A program made the translations under genes and the position numbers. From NCBI GenBank assembly GCA_030065265.1, contig JASJCW010000018.1:1-42907 (forward strand): DNA of 42,907 nt, in the 5' to 3' direction. The notes beneath the pieces were generated by a model. That model did no database searches. It had not been told where the DNA came from and saw only the letters and a list, made by a program, of their open reading frames with translations. The stretch is from Prochloraceae cyanobacterium (GTDB lineage: Bacteria; Cyanobacteriota; Cyanobacteriia; Cyanobacteriales; JASJDA01). This document shows positions 1 through 8,543 of this stretch, piece after piece (position 1 is the first letter of the stretch; every line of letters starts with the position of its first letter).

Positions 1-1008
1 TTAGAAATCAATATCTGCATATTTATTTTTGCTGCTATTATTGTTGCAATTGTCGGCACTAAGATGGCCAAAATAGCAGACCAGCTAGCCGTTCGCACCG
101 GCTGGGGGGAAGCAATTATTGGGGCAGCATTTTTAGGCGGCAGTACATCTTTACCCGGCATTGTTACCTCAGTTACGGCTGCTGCTGGAGGTCATCCCGA
201 ATTAGCTGTAAGTAATGCGATCGGTGGCATTGCAGCCCAAACAGCATTTTTAGCGATCGCCGATCTTTTTTATCGCAAAGCTAACCTCGAACACGCCGCA
301 GCTTCGATCGCCAATTTGGTACAAGGTACTGTATTAATGTCTTTACTGGCAATTCCTTTATTGGCAATGTCGGGGCCGCAAATTAGTTTTGGCGGCATTC
401 ACCCAGCCACGATCGTCTTGTTGGCAGCTTATATTTTTGGGATGCGTTTGGTCGTAACGGCCGAAAAAACCCAAATGTGGTCGCCTCGTCAAACTACCCT
501 GACTCAAGTCAAAGAATTAATCGCAGACAACAGCGATCTCAGTCTGCCCCAACTCTGGTTTCGATTTGGGATTTATGCGATTCTAATTGCAATTTCTGGC
601 TTTGGAATCGCCAAATCTGGAATTGCGATCGCTTCTCTGACTGGAATTTCAGAATCCCTCGTCGGTGGTTTTTTTACTGCGGTTTGCACTTCTTTACCCG
701 AGTTAGTAACTACCATAGCTGCGGTGCGTCGCGGTGCTTTAACTTTGAGCATTGGCGGGGTTATTGGTGGCAACTGCTTCGATCTGCTTTTGCTCGCTTT
801 TTCCGATCTGGCATATCGCGACGGTTCGATTTATAATGCGCTCGCCAACCGTCAAATTTTCGTCATGTCTTTAACTATTTTGATGATTGGAGTCCTGTTG
901 TTGGGATTGCTGCAACGAGAAGAGAAAGGCCCGGGCAATATTGGTTTTGAAAGTTTTTTAATTTTGATATTGTACGCCAGCGGTGTCGGTTTGCTCTTTG
1001 TCTCCTAA
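1..1008 (+). CDS. Sodium/calcium exchanger (CaCA) family membrane protein, 5' end outside window
   Basis: Integral membrane protein of the Ca2+/cation antiporter superfamily. Two alpha-repeats are visible: an N-terminal one with GGSTSLPGIVTSVTAAAGG followed by ELAVSNAIGG, and a C-terminal one with CTSLPELVTTIAAVRRG followed by GGVIGGNCFD. The small polar residues and the SLP motifs are the ion-binding signature of the family. About ten hydrophobic segments are present. The reading frame is open from base 1 with no stop before the first ATG at 64, and the extra residues (LEINICIFIFAAIIVAIVG) form a membrane segment, so the true start probably lies upstream of the window. Stop at 1006-1008. Transported ion and direction are not deducible. 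Family assignment is good; the substrate is unknown. Confidence 0.85.
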   Translation, partial: LEINICIFIFAAIIVAIVGTKMAKIADQLAVRTGWGEAIIGAAFLGGSTSLPGIVTSVTAAAGGHPELAVSNAIGGIAAQTAFLAIADLFYRKANLEHAAASIANLVQGTVLMSLLAIPLLAMSGPQISFGGIHPATIVLLAAYIFGMRLVVTAEKTQMWSPRQTTLTQVKELIADNSDLSLPQLWFRFGIYAILIAISGFGIAKSGIAIASLTGISESLVGGFFTAVCTSLPELVTTIAAVRRGALTLSIGGVIGGNCFDLLLLAFSDLAYRDGSIYNALANRQIFVMSLTILMIGVLLLGLLQREEKGPGNIGFESFLILILYASGVGLLFVS

Positions 1009-1027
1009 TTTAGCAATTTAATCCCCA

Positions 1028-1099
1028 AGCCGAAGATGGGATTTGAACCCACAACCTAAGCATTACGAATGCTTCGCTCTACCGTTGAGCCACTCCGGC
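1028..1099 (-). tRNA. tRNA-Thr (anticodon CGT)
   Basis: The reverse strand folds as a complete cloverleaf. The acceptor stem is GCCGGAG/CTTCGGC with one G-T pair. The D-stem is GCTC/GAGC, the anticodon stem AAGCA/TGCTT encloses loop TTCGTAA with anticodon CGT, the variable loop has five bases, and the T-stem GTGGG/CCCAT encloses TTCAAAT. The discriminator base is U. CCA is not encoded. The anticodon reads ACG threonine codons. Confidence 0.95.
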
Positions 1100-1206
1100 A
1101 TTTTTCAAAAAATATTTTAGCTCGAATCTAAATCTGCCACTCCTGAATATATTATTTAAATTCAGTGTGTAACCATATTGATAGTCTTATCTTAAGGAAA
1201 ATAATA

Positions 1207-1485
1207 ATGACCCGATCGCCAGATCGTCAAAAGAATAAACTTTCAAAAGAAAAATACGCCCGACTCAAAGCAGAAGCAGAGGCCCCCTATAAAGGTTTAA
1301 GAAAATTTTTTTATATAGCTTTTGGAGCCTCTGGGTTCGTTGGTGGTATGGTGTTTTTAGCACAGTTAGCAGCCGGATCTGCTCCAGTTTCTGAGACTTT
1401 GCCCAATCTAGCTTTGCAAATTGGTGTAGTCGCACTGATGGTCTTTTTATTTCGTTGGGAACAAAAAGCAGAAAATAAAAAATAA
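1207..1485 (+). CDS. DUF3493 (LPA1/Rep27-like) small membrane protein
   Basis: A 92-residue protein with a charged N-terminus (MTRSPDRQKNKLSKEKYARLKAEAEAPYKGLR) and two hydrophobic helices separated by a short polar turn, ending in a charged tail. The pattern EAEAPYKGLRKFFYIAFGASG matches the Pfam family called Low PSII accumulation 1/Rep27 (DUF3493), whose plant and algal members help photosystem II assembly; that role is inferred here from the family only. An in-frame ATG exists at 1165, but the ATG at 1207 follows AAGGA about ten bases upstream and begins at the conserved part, so it is preferred. It is convergent with recA, with one base between the stop codons. Confidence 0.75.
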   Translation: MTRSPDRQKNKLSKEKYARLKAEAEAPYKGLRKFFYIAFGASGFVGGMVFLAQLAAGSAPVSETLPNLALQIGVVALMVFLFRWEQKAENKK

Positions 1486-1486
1486 T

Positions 1487-2542
1487 TTATTCTTCTTCAG
1501 TGCTGCTATCGTCAGCAGAATTATTAGCTCCGTTAGTGATAGCCAATTTAGAACGCACTTGTTGTTCGATTTTGCTGGCTAGTTCTGGGTTTTCTTCGAG
1601 ATAGCGCACCGCGTTATCTCTACCTTGAGCGATATTCTCTCCTTCGTAACTGTACCAAGCACCTTTACGAACGATTACTTGATTTTGTTCGGCTAGATCT
1701 AACATGCATCCGAGGCTAGAAATTCCTTTACCAAAGATAATGTCAAATTCAGCAATACGGAATGGAGGAGCGACTTTATTTTTGGCAACTTTAACTTTAA
1801 CTCGGTTACCATATTCTCCTTCGCTGCCTTTTTTGAGGGTTTGAATGCGGCGAATATCCAATCTTACCGAAGCATAGAATTTTAGGGCATTTCCTCCGGT
1901 AGTTACTTCTGGATTGCCGTAAGTTATGCCGATTTTTTGTCGCAACTGGTTGAGAAAAATTACTGTAGACCCGGATTTACTGATATTGCCTGCAATTTTA
2001 CGCAGTGCTTTACTCATCAAACGAGCTTGCAAACCAACTTGATTGTCTCCCATTTCTCCTTCAATTTCAGCGCGGGGGACTAAGGCAGCAACCGAGTCAA
2101 CTACAACTATATCTACAGCAGCCGATCGCACTAGTTGATCGACGATTTCTAAACCCGTTTCTCCAGTATCTGGTTGACTGACTAGCAGGTTTTTAATATC
2201 TACTCCTAATGCTTCAGAATAAGTCGGATCTAAGGCGTGTTCGGCATCGACAAAGGCTGCAACTCCCCCAGCTTTTTGTACTTCTGCGATCGCATGAAGG
2301 GCTAAAGTTGTTTTCCCCGAACTCTCTGGCCCGTATATTTCAATAATTCTTCCTTTGGGAAAGCCACCCCCTAGTGCTACGTCTAAAGTTAATGCTCCAG
2401 TAGAAATACTTTCTATTCTCATCCGAGCAACATCGCCAAGGCGCACGATCGAACCTTTGCCAAAGTTCCGCTCGATTTGATTTAATACTAAGTTAAGTGC
2501 TTTTTCTTTATCTGGGTTGTTAGTAATCGTATTTGCAGCCAT
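1487..2542 (-). CDS. recA: Recombinase RecA
   Basis: Full-length RecA of 351 residues, the ATP-dependent strand-exchange protein of homologous recombination and SOS co-protease. Walker A is GPESSGKTT at residues 71-79, followed by the [10 protein letters not shown] segment, the Walker B-like [15 protein letters not shown], and the DNA-binding loop region [19 protein letters not shown]. The C-terminal tail is acidic (ADDSSTEEE), as usual for RecA. The gene is monocistronic in appearance: the next upstream gene on this strand, lipA, starts beyond a 676-base spacer. A LexA-like box lies about 150 bases upstream of the start. Confidence 0.98.
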   Translation of the reverse strand: MAANTITNNPDKEKALNLVLNQIERNFGKGSIVRLGDVARMRIESISTGALTLDVALGGGFPKGRIIEIYGPESSGKTTLALHAIAEVQKAGGVAAFVDAEHALDPTYSEALGVDIKNLLVSQPDTGETGLEIVDQLVRSAAVDIVVVDSVAALVPRAEIEGEMGDNQVGLQARLMSKALRKIAGNISKSGSTVIFLNQLRQKIGITYGNPEVTTGGNALKFYASVRLDIRRIQTLKKGSEGEYGNRVKVKVAKNKVAPPFRIAEFDIIFGKGISSLGCMLDLAEQNQVIVRKGAWYSYEGENIAQGRDNAVRYLEENPELASKIEQQVRSKLAITNGANNSADDSSTEEE

Positions 2543-3218
2543 TAATCCCTCTGCTATTCTCTAATTTATTGCTGGCGTAGATCGGAAATTCTCGTTTTTA
2601 TTTTAAACCTTGCTTGGTCTCATCCAATCCCTTTGTTTGACTATGATGGCACTTATTGAGTGAAAAGTCAATAAAGCGGTATTGGTTTCGTTTAGTACAT
2701 AAGTATTGTTATATTACCTTGTTTTTTGCCGAGGATCTATAAAGTTTTATCAACATCGAACTATCGCCAAGAGAAATCCCTACATTAATAATCCGATTTT
2801 GTCAATTCACGTATTTATACTTAGTCAATAAGAAGTTTTTTTGCGGCGTTTAAAAACTGTCTCAATCCAATTCAATTAACGAAATTGCTAGCTTTGAGGT
2901 CAGTGAGAAGTCTCTTTTTAAAAAACGGTTATAAAAAAGTTAAAATACCATAAGCAAAAGCATATAATAAAATACCAAAAAACGCAAGTAGGTCGTTTCA
3001 GGGGTCTCGTTCTCAATAAGGATTTAAATTTTAAAATTAAAATATTTAAACTAAAAAGAGATAAATACAAGTTTTAATTATTTATTGCTGCGATTTGCTA
3101 AAAGTTTCCATTTTGCGATCGCTTCGATCCATTCAAAACCATTTTCGATTGCTAAGGGCTTGTTTATAGTATGCGATCGCAAATTTAACTATTTTGCATC
3201 TGACCCCTAACTTCAAAA
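2543..3218. other. Gene-free spacer between recA and lipA
   Basis: AT-rich spacer downstream of lipA and upstream of recA; it should hold the recA promoter. I found no convincing open frame. It holds a LexA-like box (2694-2707) and two HIP1 octamers near 3116 and 3174 that form part of an inverted repeat (TTTGCGATCGC ... GCGATCGCAAA). That repeat has no T-run suited to a terminator. Confidence 0.5.
2694..2707 (-). promoter_or_regulatory. LexA-like box upstream of recA
   Basis: AGTACATAAGTATT matches the cyanobacterial LexA consensus RGTACNNNDGTWCB at all defined positions but one (T for C near the 3' end). It lies about 150 bases upstream of the recA start. Functional LexA control of recA is not universal in cyanobacteria, so this is tentative. 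Confidence 0.3.
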
Positions 3219-4142
3219 CTAATCTGCAGCATGATAGGAACTGCGAACCAGAGGGCCCGATCGCACGCGAGCAAATCCCATATTGCGGGCAATCTCTGCT
3301 AATTTTTCAAACTCTTCGGGATGCCAATATTTTTGGACTGGTAAATGAGCTAGAGAAGGACGCATATACTGACCGATAGTGAGGCGATCGCAATTTATTG
3401 CTCTCAAATCTTGCATTAATTCGATTACTTCTGCTTCTGTTTCCCCGAGTCCTAACATCAAACCCGACTTAGTCGGAATGGTGGAATCGAATTCTTTTAC
3501 CCAACGGAGGACGTTTAAAGAGCGATCGTATTTTGCCCCCCTTCTGACCGGCCCTTGCAGCCTTTTAACCGTTTCTAAATTGTGGTTGTAACAAGCAGGT
3601 TTTGCCCTGACGACTGTTTCTACCCGTTCTTTTTGGGCTTTTTCTAAGCCTTGACCCGAAAAAAAGTCAGGGGTTAAAACTTCGATTAAAGTGTCTGGGT
3701 TGTGCGATCGCACCGTTGTCATGGTTTTAACGAACCAATTAGCCCCACCATCGGCTAAATCGTCTCGAGCTACGGAAGTGAGAACAACGTACTTTAAAGC
3801 CAATAATTTTACCGCTTCAGCTACTTTTTGAGGTTCGTCTGGATCTAAAGACATTGGCGATCGACCTTTATCTACTTGACAAAAAGCACAAGAGCGAGTG
3901 CAAGTTTGTCCCATCAGCAAAAAAGTAGCAGTCGAGCGAGCGTAACATTCTGCTCGATTGGGGCATCTTCCTTCTTCGCAAATCGTGTGAATTTGACGTT
4001 GTTTAATAATCCGTTGTACTTTAGATAACTCGCTTGCTTTGCCGATCGGACGTTTTAACCAGTGAGGAAGGGAGATAATTTCTTCGCGCCATTGGTTGGC
4101 AGTAGATTCGGTTTTATTTGGAAGATTAATGTCTCTAGTCAT
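3219..4142 (-). CDS. lipA: Lipoyl synthase
   Basis: Radical-SAM enzyme that inserts two sulfur atoms into octanoyl groups to form lipoyl cofactors on 2-oxoacid dehydrogenases and the glycine cleavage H protein. Both cluster-binding motifs are intact: C-x4-C-x5-C at Cys55, Cys60 and Cys66 for the auxiliary 4Fe-4S cluster that donates sulfur, and CxxxCxxC at Cys81, Cys85 and Cys88 for the SAM cluster. The C-terminal RSSYHA contains the conserved serine region typical of the family. Length (307 residues) is normal. The gene starts 127 bases from a divergently transcribed response regulator. Many cyanobacteria carry two lipA paralogues; which one this is cannot be told here. Confidence 0.96.
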   Translation of the reverse strand: MTRDINLPNKTESTANQWREEIISLPHWLKRPIGKASELSKVQRIIKQRQIHTICEEGRCPNRAECYARSTATFLLMGQTCTRSCAFCQVDKGRSPMSLDPDEPQKVAEAVKLLALKYVVLTSVARDDLADGGANWFVKTMTTVRSHNPDTLIEVLTPDFFSGQGLEKAQKERVETVVRAKPACYNHNLETVKRLQGPVRRGAKYDRSLNVLRWVKEFDSTIPTKSGLMLGLGETEAEVIELMQDLRAINCDRLTIGQYMRPSLAHLPVQKYWHPEEFEKLAEIARNMGFARVRSGPLVRSSYHAAD

Positions 4143-4269
4143 TTGTGTAGTTGGAATTGAGCTTGTCCCTAGTTAATTAAAGAGTAATGAATTCAAATAA
4201 AATGAAAATTATACAGTTACAGCCAAATTTAGATTTGAGCTTAAGATAAAACATATTAAGGAGTTAGTC

Positions 4270-4809
4270 GTGCCAACTCAAAAAATTTTGGTCATTGATG
4301 ATAGTAGGTTTATCAGGATGCACGTCAGAGATATGCTACCTGAAGGAGATTATGAGGTTTTAGAAGCTAGAGACGGTAAAGAAGGACTAGATTTAATTCT
4401 TAAGGAAAATCCTAATTTAATTATGTTAGATTTTCTCATGCCTAAAATGAGCGGCTGGGAAGTTTATCAAGAAATTCTTAGCAATCACGAACTTCAAGCC
4501 ATCCCTTTGCTGGTGATGTCGGGCCGCAAAGAAGAGGTGATGGAAAAAATTCCCGAACCTTTCGAGCATTTTGCTTTTGTTGAAAAGCCTTTCGAGCAAG
4601 AAGAACTTCTCGCCGGTATTAAAGACGCTGTCAAAAAATCCAAGAAAAGAAGTGGAATGGAAACCTCAGTCGGAGGGCCTAATGTTGCGGCAATGTCGGC
4701 TGAAATCGAAAAACTCAAAGGCCAAATATCGGAAATGCAAACGGAGATCGGTACTCTCAAAAAGCAACTGGCTCAAGTAGTAGGTTTTATCAAACAAAAA
4801 CTGCGATAA
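4270..4809 (+). CDS. Single-domain response regulator with C-terminal coiled coil
   Basis: A CheY-like receiver domain (residues 1-122) with acidic pair Asp10-Asp11, phospho-acceptor Asp54 in LIMLDFLMP, Ser84 at the switch position and Lys106 in VEKPF. It is followed by a linker and a C-terminal amphipathic helix (about 140-179, heptads in EIEKLKGQISEMQTEIGTLKKQL) that should form a coiled coil. There is no DNA-binding output domain, so it probably acts by protein-protein contact or in a phosphorelay. GTG start chosen because AAGGAG precedes it by nine bases. Its partner kinase is not evident nearby. The gene is convergent with the PsiE-family gene. Confidence 0.85.
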   Translation: MPTQKILVIDDSRFIRMHVRDMLPEGDYEVLEARDGKEGLDLILKENPNLIMLDFLMPKMSGWEVYQEILSNHELQAIPLLVMSGRKEEVMEKIPEPFEHFAFVEKPFEQEELLAGIKDAVKKSKKRSGMETSVGGPNVAAMSAEIEKLKGQISEMQTEIGTLKKQLAQVVGFIKQKLR

Positions 4810-4833
4810 AATCTTCAAGGCCTATTTTGGCCA

Positions 4834-4897
4834 AAAACTGAGGGTAATTACCGATCGCACAGTCGTTTTGCTCTGGCTAGTTTTTTCCCTCAGTTTT
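4834..4897. terminator. Candidate bidirectional terminator (inverted repeat)
   Basis: AAAACTGAGGG (4834-4844) and CCCTCAGTTTT (4887-4897) are perfectly complementary and lie between two convergent genes. The T-runs are part of the stem on each strand. The 42-base loop is long for an intrinsic terminator, so confidence is moderate. Confidence 0.5.
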
Positions 4898-4940
4898 GTT
4901 GCAATCGCTCGATTTCGATTAACTTTGAAAGGAGCGCAAA

Positions 4941-5429
4941 TTAATGGTGTCCGTCGTGACCGTGACCGCTACCGCCACTAGCTCTAATTTTAGCTATCGC
5001 CCCAGCGTCGAGATATAAAAGTATGCCGTTAAACAGTAAGAAGGCGCAAATACAAGCGATCATCACGGGATCGATATAGATGATACCGATTACGATTACT
5101 TCCCTCAATACGGATATTAGAGTTACTTCGACTGCTTCTCGAATCGGTATGTGGTGAGTTTCTAGGTAAATTGCCATTAATCGAAAAATTTCGATTAGAA
5201 TTAGCATAGAAAGCATATCTTTGGCAATAGTTTTGAAATCTGGGTTGCTACTTAAGTGCAAAAATATCGTCACTAGCAATAGGGACATATGCACTAAGAG
5301 GGCAAACATTAATATAACTACCAAAATATCTTGGAAGCCATCAAGATTAACCAGAATGCGGCGACGATTAAACAATTTATCGAACATACCACCTGAAGGA
5401 GGAGTGGATTTATTTTTCATTTCAACCAT
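4941..5429 (-). CDS. PsiE-family (phosphate-starvation-inducible E) membrane protein
   Basis: A 162-residue protein with four predicted membrane helices (about 30-56, 72-90, 105-122, 125-142). The pattern IEIFRLMAIYLETHHIPIREAVEVTLISVLREVI is characteristic of the PsiE/DUF transmembrane family. The C-terminus is Gly/His-rich (SGGSGHGHDGHH), which could bind metal or be a species-specific tail. The function of the family is not established; the name comes from induction of the E. coli gene by phosphate starvation. No convincing Pho box was found upstream. Start at ATG 5429; ATG 5420 is an alternative. Confidence 0.8.
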   Translation of the reverse strand: MVEMKNKSTPPSGGMFDKLFNRRRILVNLDGFQDILVVILMFALLVHMSLLLVTIFLHLSSNPDFKTIAKDMLSMLILIEIFRLMAIYLETHHIPIREAVEVTLISVLREVIVIGIIYIDPVMIACICAFLLFNGILLYLDAGAIAKIRASGGSGHGHDGHH

Positions 5430-5775
5430 AGGTTTTTAATAGATATCCATAAAAACTAACCTTAATCTATGTTACATCTATTATCTATGTTAGATGTCAA
5501 ATCTACCAACTCAATTACCCCTTCTACCAATGTCTTGGTGAGAAAAATATCTCTGCTGAACCGATCTGAAAATATTTATCCACCAGGCTAAGATTGAGTC
5601 CCTCGCAGATTGAATTTTTTAAGCTTAATTTGCGGATTTTTGCCAGTCTAAGCTAATATTACGGGAAATAATCGTAAGTCGCTCCGATAGATAGCCCGAT
5701 CTTTGAAGATCGGACAAAAAAAGCATTAACTAGCACCCGATTCATTAATAAGAATTAAAATCAAAACAAGTTAAT
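5430..5775. other. Spacer with a direct repeat and a small palindrome
   Basis: Divergent promoter region between the PsiE-family gene and a small membrane protein. It contains the ten-base direct repeat ATCTATGTTA at 5465-5474 and 5483-5492 (period 18), a possible operator, and the palindrome CCGATCTTTGAAGATCGG at 5696-5713. No open frame was recognised. Confidence 0.4.
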
Positions 5776-5985
5776 ATGAAAGATTATACGACATTCGTTC
5801 TCAAAGTATTGACTCTCTCAACCCTGATTTCGCTGGTAGTAAAATACGGCGGTAGATTAGTTGCGATCGCGCCGACAAATCTGGATGCATCCCTTGCCGT
5901 GATTAGCTTACCTCTATTGATGTCATTACTATTTGCTTGGCGATGGTTAGAAAAATATAAGTTCGCGCAAGCTCGAAAGAGTTAA
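5776..5985 (+). CDS. Small two-helix membrane protein, unknown function
   Basis: A 69-residue protein not recognised as a named family. It has two hydrophobic stretches (about residues 7-24 and 38-57) and a positively charged C-terminus (RWLEKYKFAQARKS), suggesting a small inner-membrane or thylakoid protein with both ends on the same side. It is followed after 45 bases by the AI-2E-family permease on the same strand, so the two may be co-transcribed. Start ATG 5776 has only a weak purine-rich upstream sequence. Confidence 0.6.
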   Translation: MKDYTTFVLKVLTLSTLISLVVKYGGRLVAIAPTNLDASLAVISLPLLMSLLFAWRWLEKYKFAQARKS

Positions 5986-6030
5986 AATCCAATTTAATGG
6001 CGATACGGATTTAGTGTGAAAGGAAAAAGC

Positions 6031-7085
6031 GTGAATTTTGGCATTTCCCTGGGTTTTTTAGCGATCGTTGCAGCTATATATATTGTCTGGCAAATTCGGC
6101 AATTATTGATGCTATTGTTTACTGCAATTGTTTTAGCAACTGTTTTAAATATTGTGGTGAAAAAGTTTGAAAATTGGCAAATGAAACGCTATTTAGCCAT
6201 TCCCTTGTCAGTAAGTCTGCTATTAACTATTTTGGGTGTTTTCATCGCTACGATCGCCCCACCATTTTTAGATGGCTTGCAAACATTAATAATTTTAATT
6301 CCGCGCATCTTATTGCAGTTAAATAAATGGCGAGATGAAATCATCGCTCATCTCGATTCCCAACTATTAATATCCTTACCCAATATTAAAGAAACGATCG
6401 CTTCTTTAGAGCAGCAACTACAAACTTTACTCAACCAAATCTTAGGTGAAGGATTGAGTTTTTTTTTGACTGGGCCGGAGCTACGTTGGGTTTCTTACTG
6501 CTATTAGCCCTAACAATGATGTTACTGGCAGATCCGGTTTCTTATCGTCGCGGATTTTTGCGTTTGTTTCCAAAATTTTACCGCTCGCGAATGAATCAAA
6601 TTTTAGATCGATCGCATCAATGCTTGCAAATGTGGTTGAGCGAGATTTTATTTAGGATGACGGCGATCGGCATTTTGAGCTTCGTCAGCTTATCAATTTT
6701 GGATATACCTTTAGCCCTAACTCAAGCAATTTTAGCCGCTCTATTTGCTTTTATTCCGAATATCGGCCCGATTTTAACCGTCATTCCCCCATTTGCGATC
6801 GCGATCCTGGATAATTATTGGAAAGCATTTGCCGTAATTCTGGTTTACATTGCGATCGGCATTACGACTAACAAAATTTTGACTCCTTTAGTCATTAAAA
6901 AAGAGCAATTATCGGTACTGCCTTTAACTTCAATTTTGGGACAAGTCTTTTTTACAAATTTTTTCGGATTGCTCGGACTTGTTCTGGCCTTACCTTTAAC
7001 AATTATTACTCGAGTCTGGCTGCAGGAAATATTAATCCAAGATATCCTCGATCGCTGGCAAAGATTGCCGGGGAATAAGCCATGA
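6031..7085 (+). pseudogene. AI-2E family (UPF0118/PerM) permease, interrupted by a frameshift
   Basis: Two adjacent frames make up one AI-2E-family transporter. The first, from GTG 6031 to the stop near 6507, carries the N-terminal helices and the linker (ETIASLEQQLQTLLNQILGEGLSFF). The second, running to 7085, carries the characteristic LLADPVSYRRGFLRLFP, the FAFIPNIGPILTVIPP loop and the last helices. The frames meet at nine consecutive T (6459-6467). A tenth T would give continuous LGEGLSFFFDWAGATLGFLLL, as expected for the family. GTG 6031 is preferred to GTG 6016 because AAGGA precedes it by six bases. The break may be a true mutation, an assembly error in a homopolymer, or a site of transcriptional slippage. 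Confidence 0.8.
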
Positions 7086-7133
7086 TAAGCAGAAAATCGA
7101 TAAAGACAAATAATAATTAATCAATCAATATAA

Positions 7134-8321
7134 ATGCGAACGATAGATCGAATCAACGATAAAATTGCCAAATCTAGTGCCGTAGTTTGGACATCAGAAG
7201 AACTCAAACTCAAAGTAAAAGAAATCGGTATTAAAGAAGCATTCAAACTAGTAGACGTAATTACTACCGGAACTTTCGAGCCAATGGAATCATCTGGGGC
7301 GATAATTAATCTCGGACATACCGATCCCCCGATTAAAATTCGTCAATGTTGGTTGGATGGAGTTCCCGCTTATGCTGGTTTTGGTGCGGTAGATTTATAT
7401 TTAGGTGCGGGTGCGATCGCCGAATCTCCAAGCGAAATAGCCGAATTGTCTAACGTGACACCTTTATCGAAATTGCGAGGAGGAGGCCACGTCATCGAAG
7501 ATCTGATTGCTGGCAAATCCGTTCATCTGCGAGCTAAAGGGTTAGTAACTGATTGCTATCCGAGAGCCGCTTTTGAAATCAATATTACCAAAGACAAAAT
7601 CAATCAATTTTACTTATTCAACCCGCGCAATTTATATCAAAACTTTATTGTTGGCGTAAATGGGGGCGATCGCCCGCTTTATACTTATTTGGGCCCCCTG
7701 CAGCCGAGATTGGCAAATGCGGTTTATTCTAACCCAGGAGCGATTTCTCCTTTATTTAACGATCCGGATCTGGAATTAATCGGCATTGGCAGTAAAATAT
7801 TCCTCGGTGGCGGGATCGGTTATGTTGCTTGGGAAGGAACTCAACATTTTCCCCTGCAAAAAAGATTGCCCAACCACACCCCCATCGGCCCGGCAGCTAC
7901 CTTAGCTTTAATTGGCGATGCTAAGCAAATGGATCGTCGCTGGGTGCGAGGTTGTTATTTTAAAAATTACGGCTCTTCTCTAATGTTAGGTGTTGGAGTC
8001 GCTTTACCCGTTTTAAGCGAAGAAGTAATCGTTAAATGCGCCGTAACCGATGAAAATTTAGTCGCTCCAGTGGTCGATTTTGCCATTCCTAGGCGCGTTC
8101 GTCCCACTTTTGGCTTAGTTACCTACAAACAACTTAAAAGCGGTCAAATTGCCATTGAAGGTAAAGCTGTTCGCACTGCACCCCTTGCTAGCGTCTCATT
8201 TTCCAGACAAGTTGCTTTAGAACTAAAACAATGGATCGAAAATGGGAAATTTACCCTCAGTAAACCAGTCGCGTCTATTCCCAAGGATAGAACATTTTCT
8301 CCTCAAGATCGTCCTTGGTAA
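7134..8321 (+). CDS. DUF39/COG1900 homocysteine-biosynthesis-type protein
   Basis: A 395-residue cytoplasmic protein of the family annotated as DUF39 or homocysteine biosynthesis protein. In methanogens a member helps convert aspartate semialdehyde and sulfide to homocysteine. Recognisable features are EPMESSGAIINLGHTDPPIKI near residues 49-69, GFGAVDLYLGA, TDCYPRAAFE around Cys141, and FLGGGIGYVAWEGTQHFP. Cys72 and Cys141 are candidates for persulfide chemistry. It lacks the C-terminal CBS, ferredoxin or NIL additions seen in some relatives. It lies upstream of sufE on the same strand with a 222-base gap. Role in cyanobacterial methionine synthesis is inference. Confidence 0.85.
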   Translation: MRTIDRINDKIAKSSAVVWTSEELKLKVKEIGIKEAFKLVDVITTGTFEPMESSGAIINLGHTDPPIKIRQCWLDGVPAYAGFGAVDLYLGAGAIAESPSEIAELSNVTPLSKLRGGGHVIEDLIAGKSVHLRAKGLVTDCYPRAAFEINITKDKINQFYLFNPRNLYQNFIVGVNGGDRPLYTYLGPLQPRLANAVYSNPGAISPLFNDPDLELIGIGSKIFLGGGIGYVAWEGTQHFPLQKRLPNHTPIGPAATLALIGDAKQMDRRWVRGCYFKNYGSSLMLGVGVALPVLSEEVIVKCAVTDENLVAPVVDFAIPRRVRPTFGLVTYKQLKSGQIAIEGKAVRTAPLASVSFSRQVALELKQWIENGKFTLSKPVASIPKDRTFSPQDRPW

Positions 8322-8383
8322 AGTTAAAAATTTTCGATCTTTTTTCTTGTTTTAAGTTTTAGATTTCAACAGCTTGGATGTTG

Positions 8384-8389
8384 TACAAT
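8384..8389 (+). promoter_or_regulatory. Candidate -10 element for sufE leader
   Basis: TACAAT lies eight bases before the first base of the folded leader (8397). No strong -35 hexamer is present at the standard distance, so this is tentative. Confidence 0.3.
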
Positions 8390-8396
8390 ACCCGTA

Positions 8397-8515
8397 GTTT
8401 GAACCTTATCGGTGGGAGTTCTCTAGCTGGGGTTATTAAACTCCTTAGTTAAACTTAAACCTCAGAATCTTTACGAAGTCAGAAATTCTGTTGGTTGAGT
8501 TGCTCCCAAGCAAAC
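8397..8515 (+). ncRNA. Candidate structured leader RNA or small RNA upstream of sufE
   Basis: This stretch can fold as a closed multi-stem RNA. The outer stems are GTTTG (8397-8401) with CAAAC (8511-8515) and GGGAG (8414-8418) with CTCCC (8503-8507). Inside are CTGGGGTT (8427-8434) with AACCTCAG (8458-8465) and CAGAAT (8463-8468) with ATTCTG (8485-8490), the latter capped by CTT-TACG-AAG. The two inner stems share bases 8463-8465, so they compete or stack with trimmed ends. A -10-like TACAAT precedes it. It ends 28 bases before the sufE start, so it could be a cis-acting leader or a separate RNA, including a 6S-like RNA. No family was identified. Confidence 0.4.
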
Positions 8516-8543
8516 AAATAGTCATTAATCGATCGCTAAAATC

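Noticed and set aside
3112..3184. Inverted repeat of HIP1-containing TTTGCGATCGC near the lipA 3' end as terminator
   Set aside because: The loop is long and there is no T-run on the lipA strand. HIP1 palindromes are frequent throughout the window.
5461..5468. Pho-box-like octamer CTTAATCT upstream of the PsiE-family gene
   Set aside because: Pho boxes need tandem octamers at 11-base period; neighbouring positions do not match.
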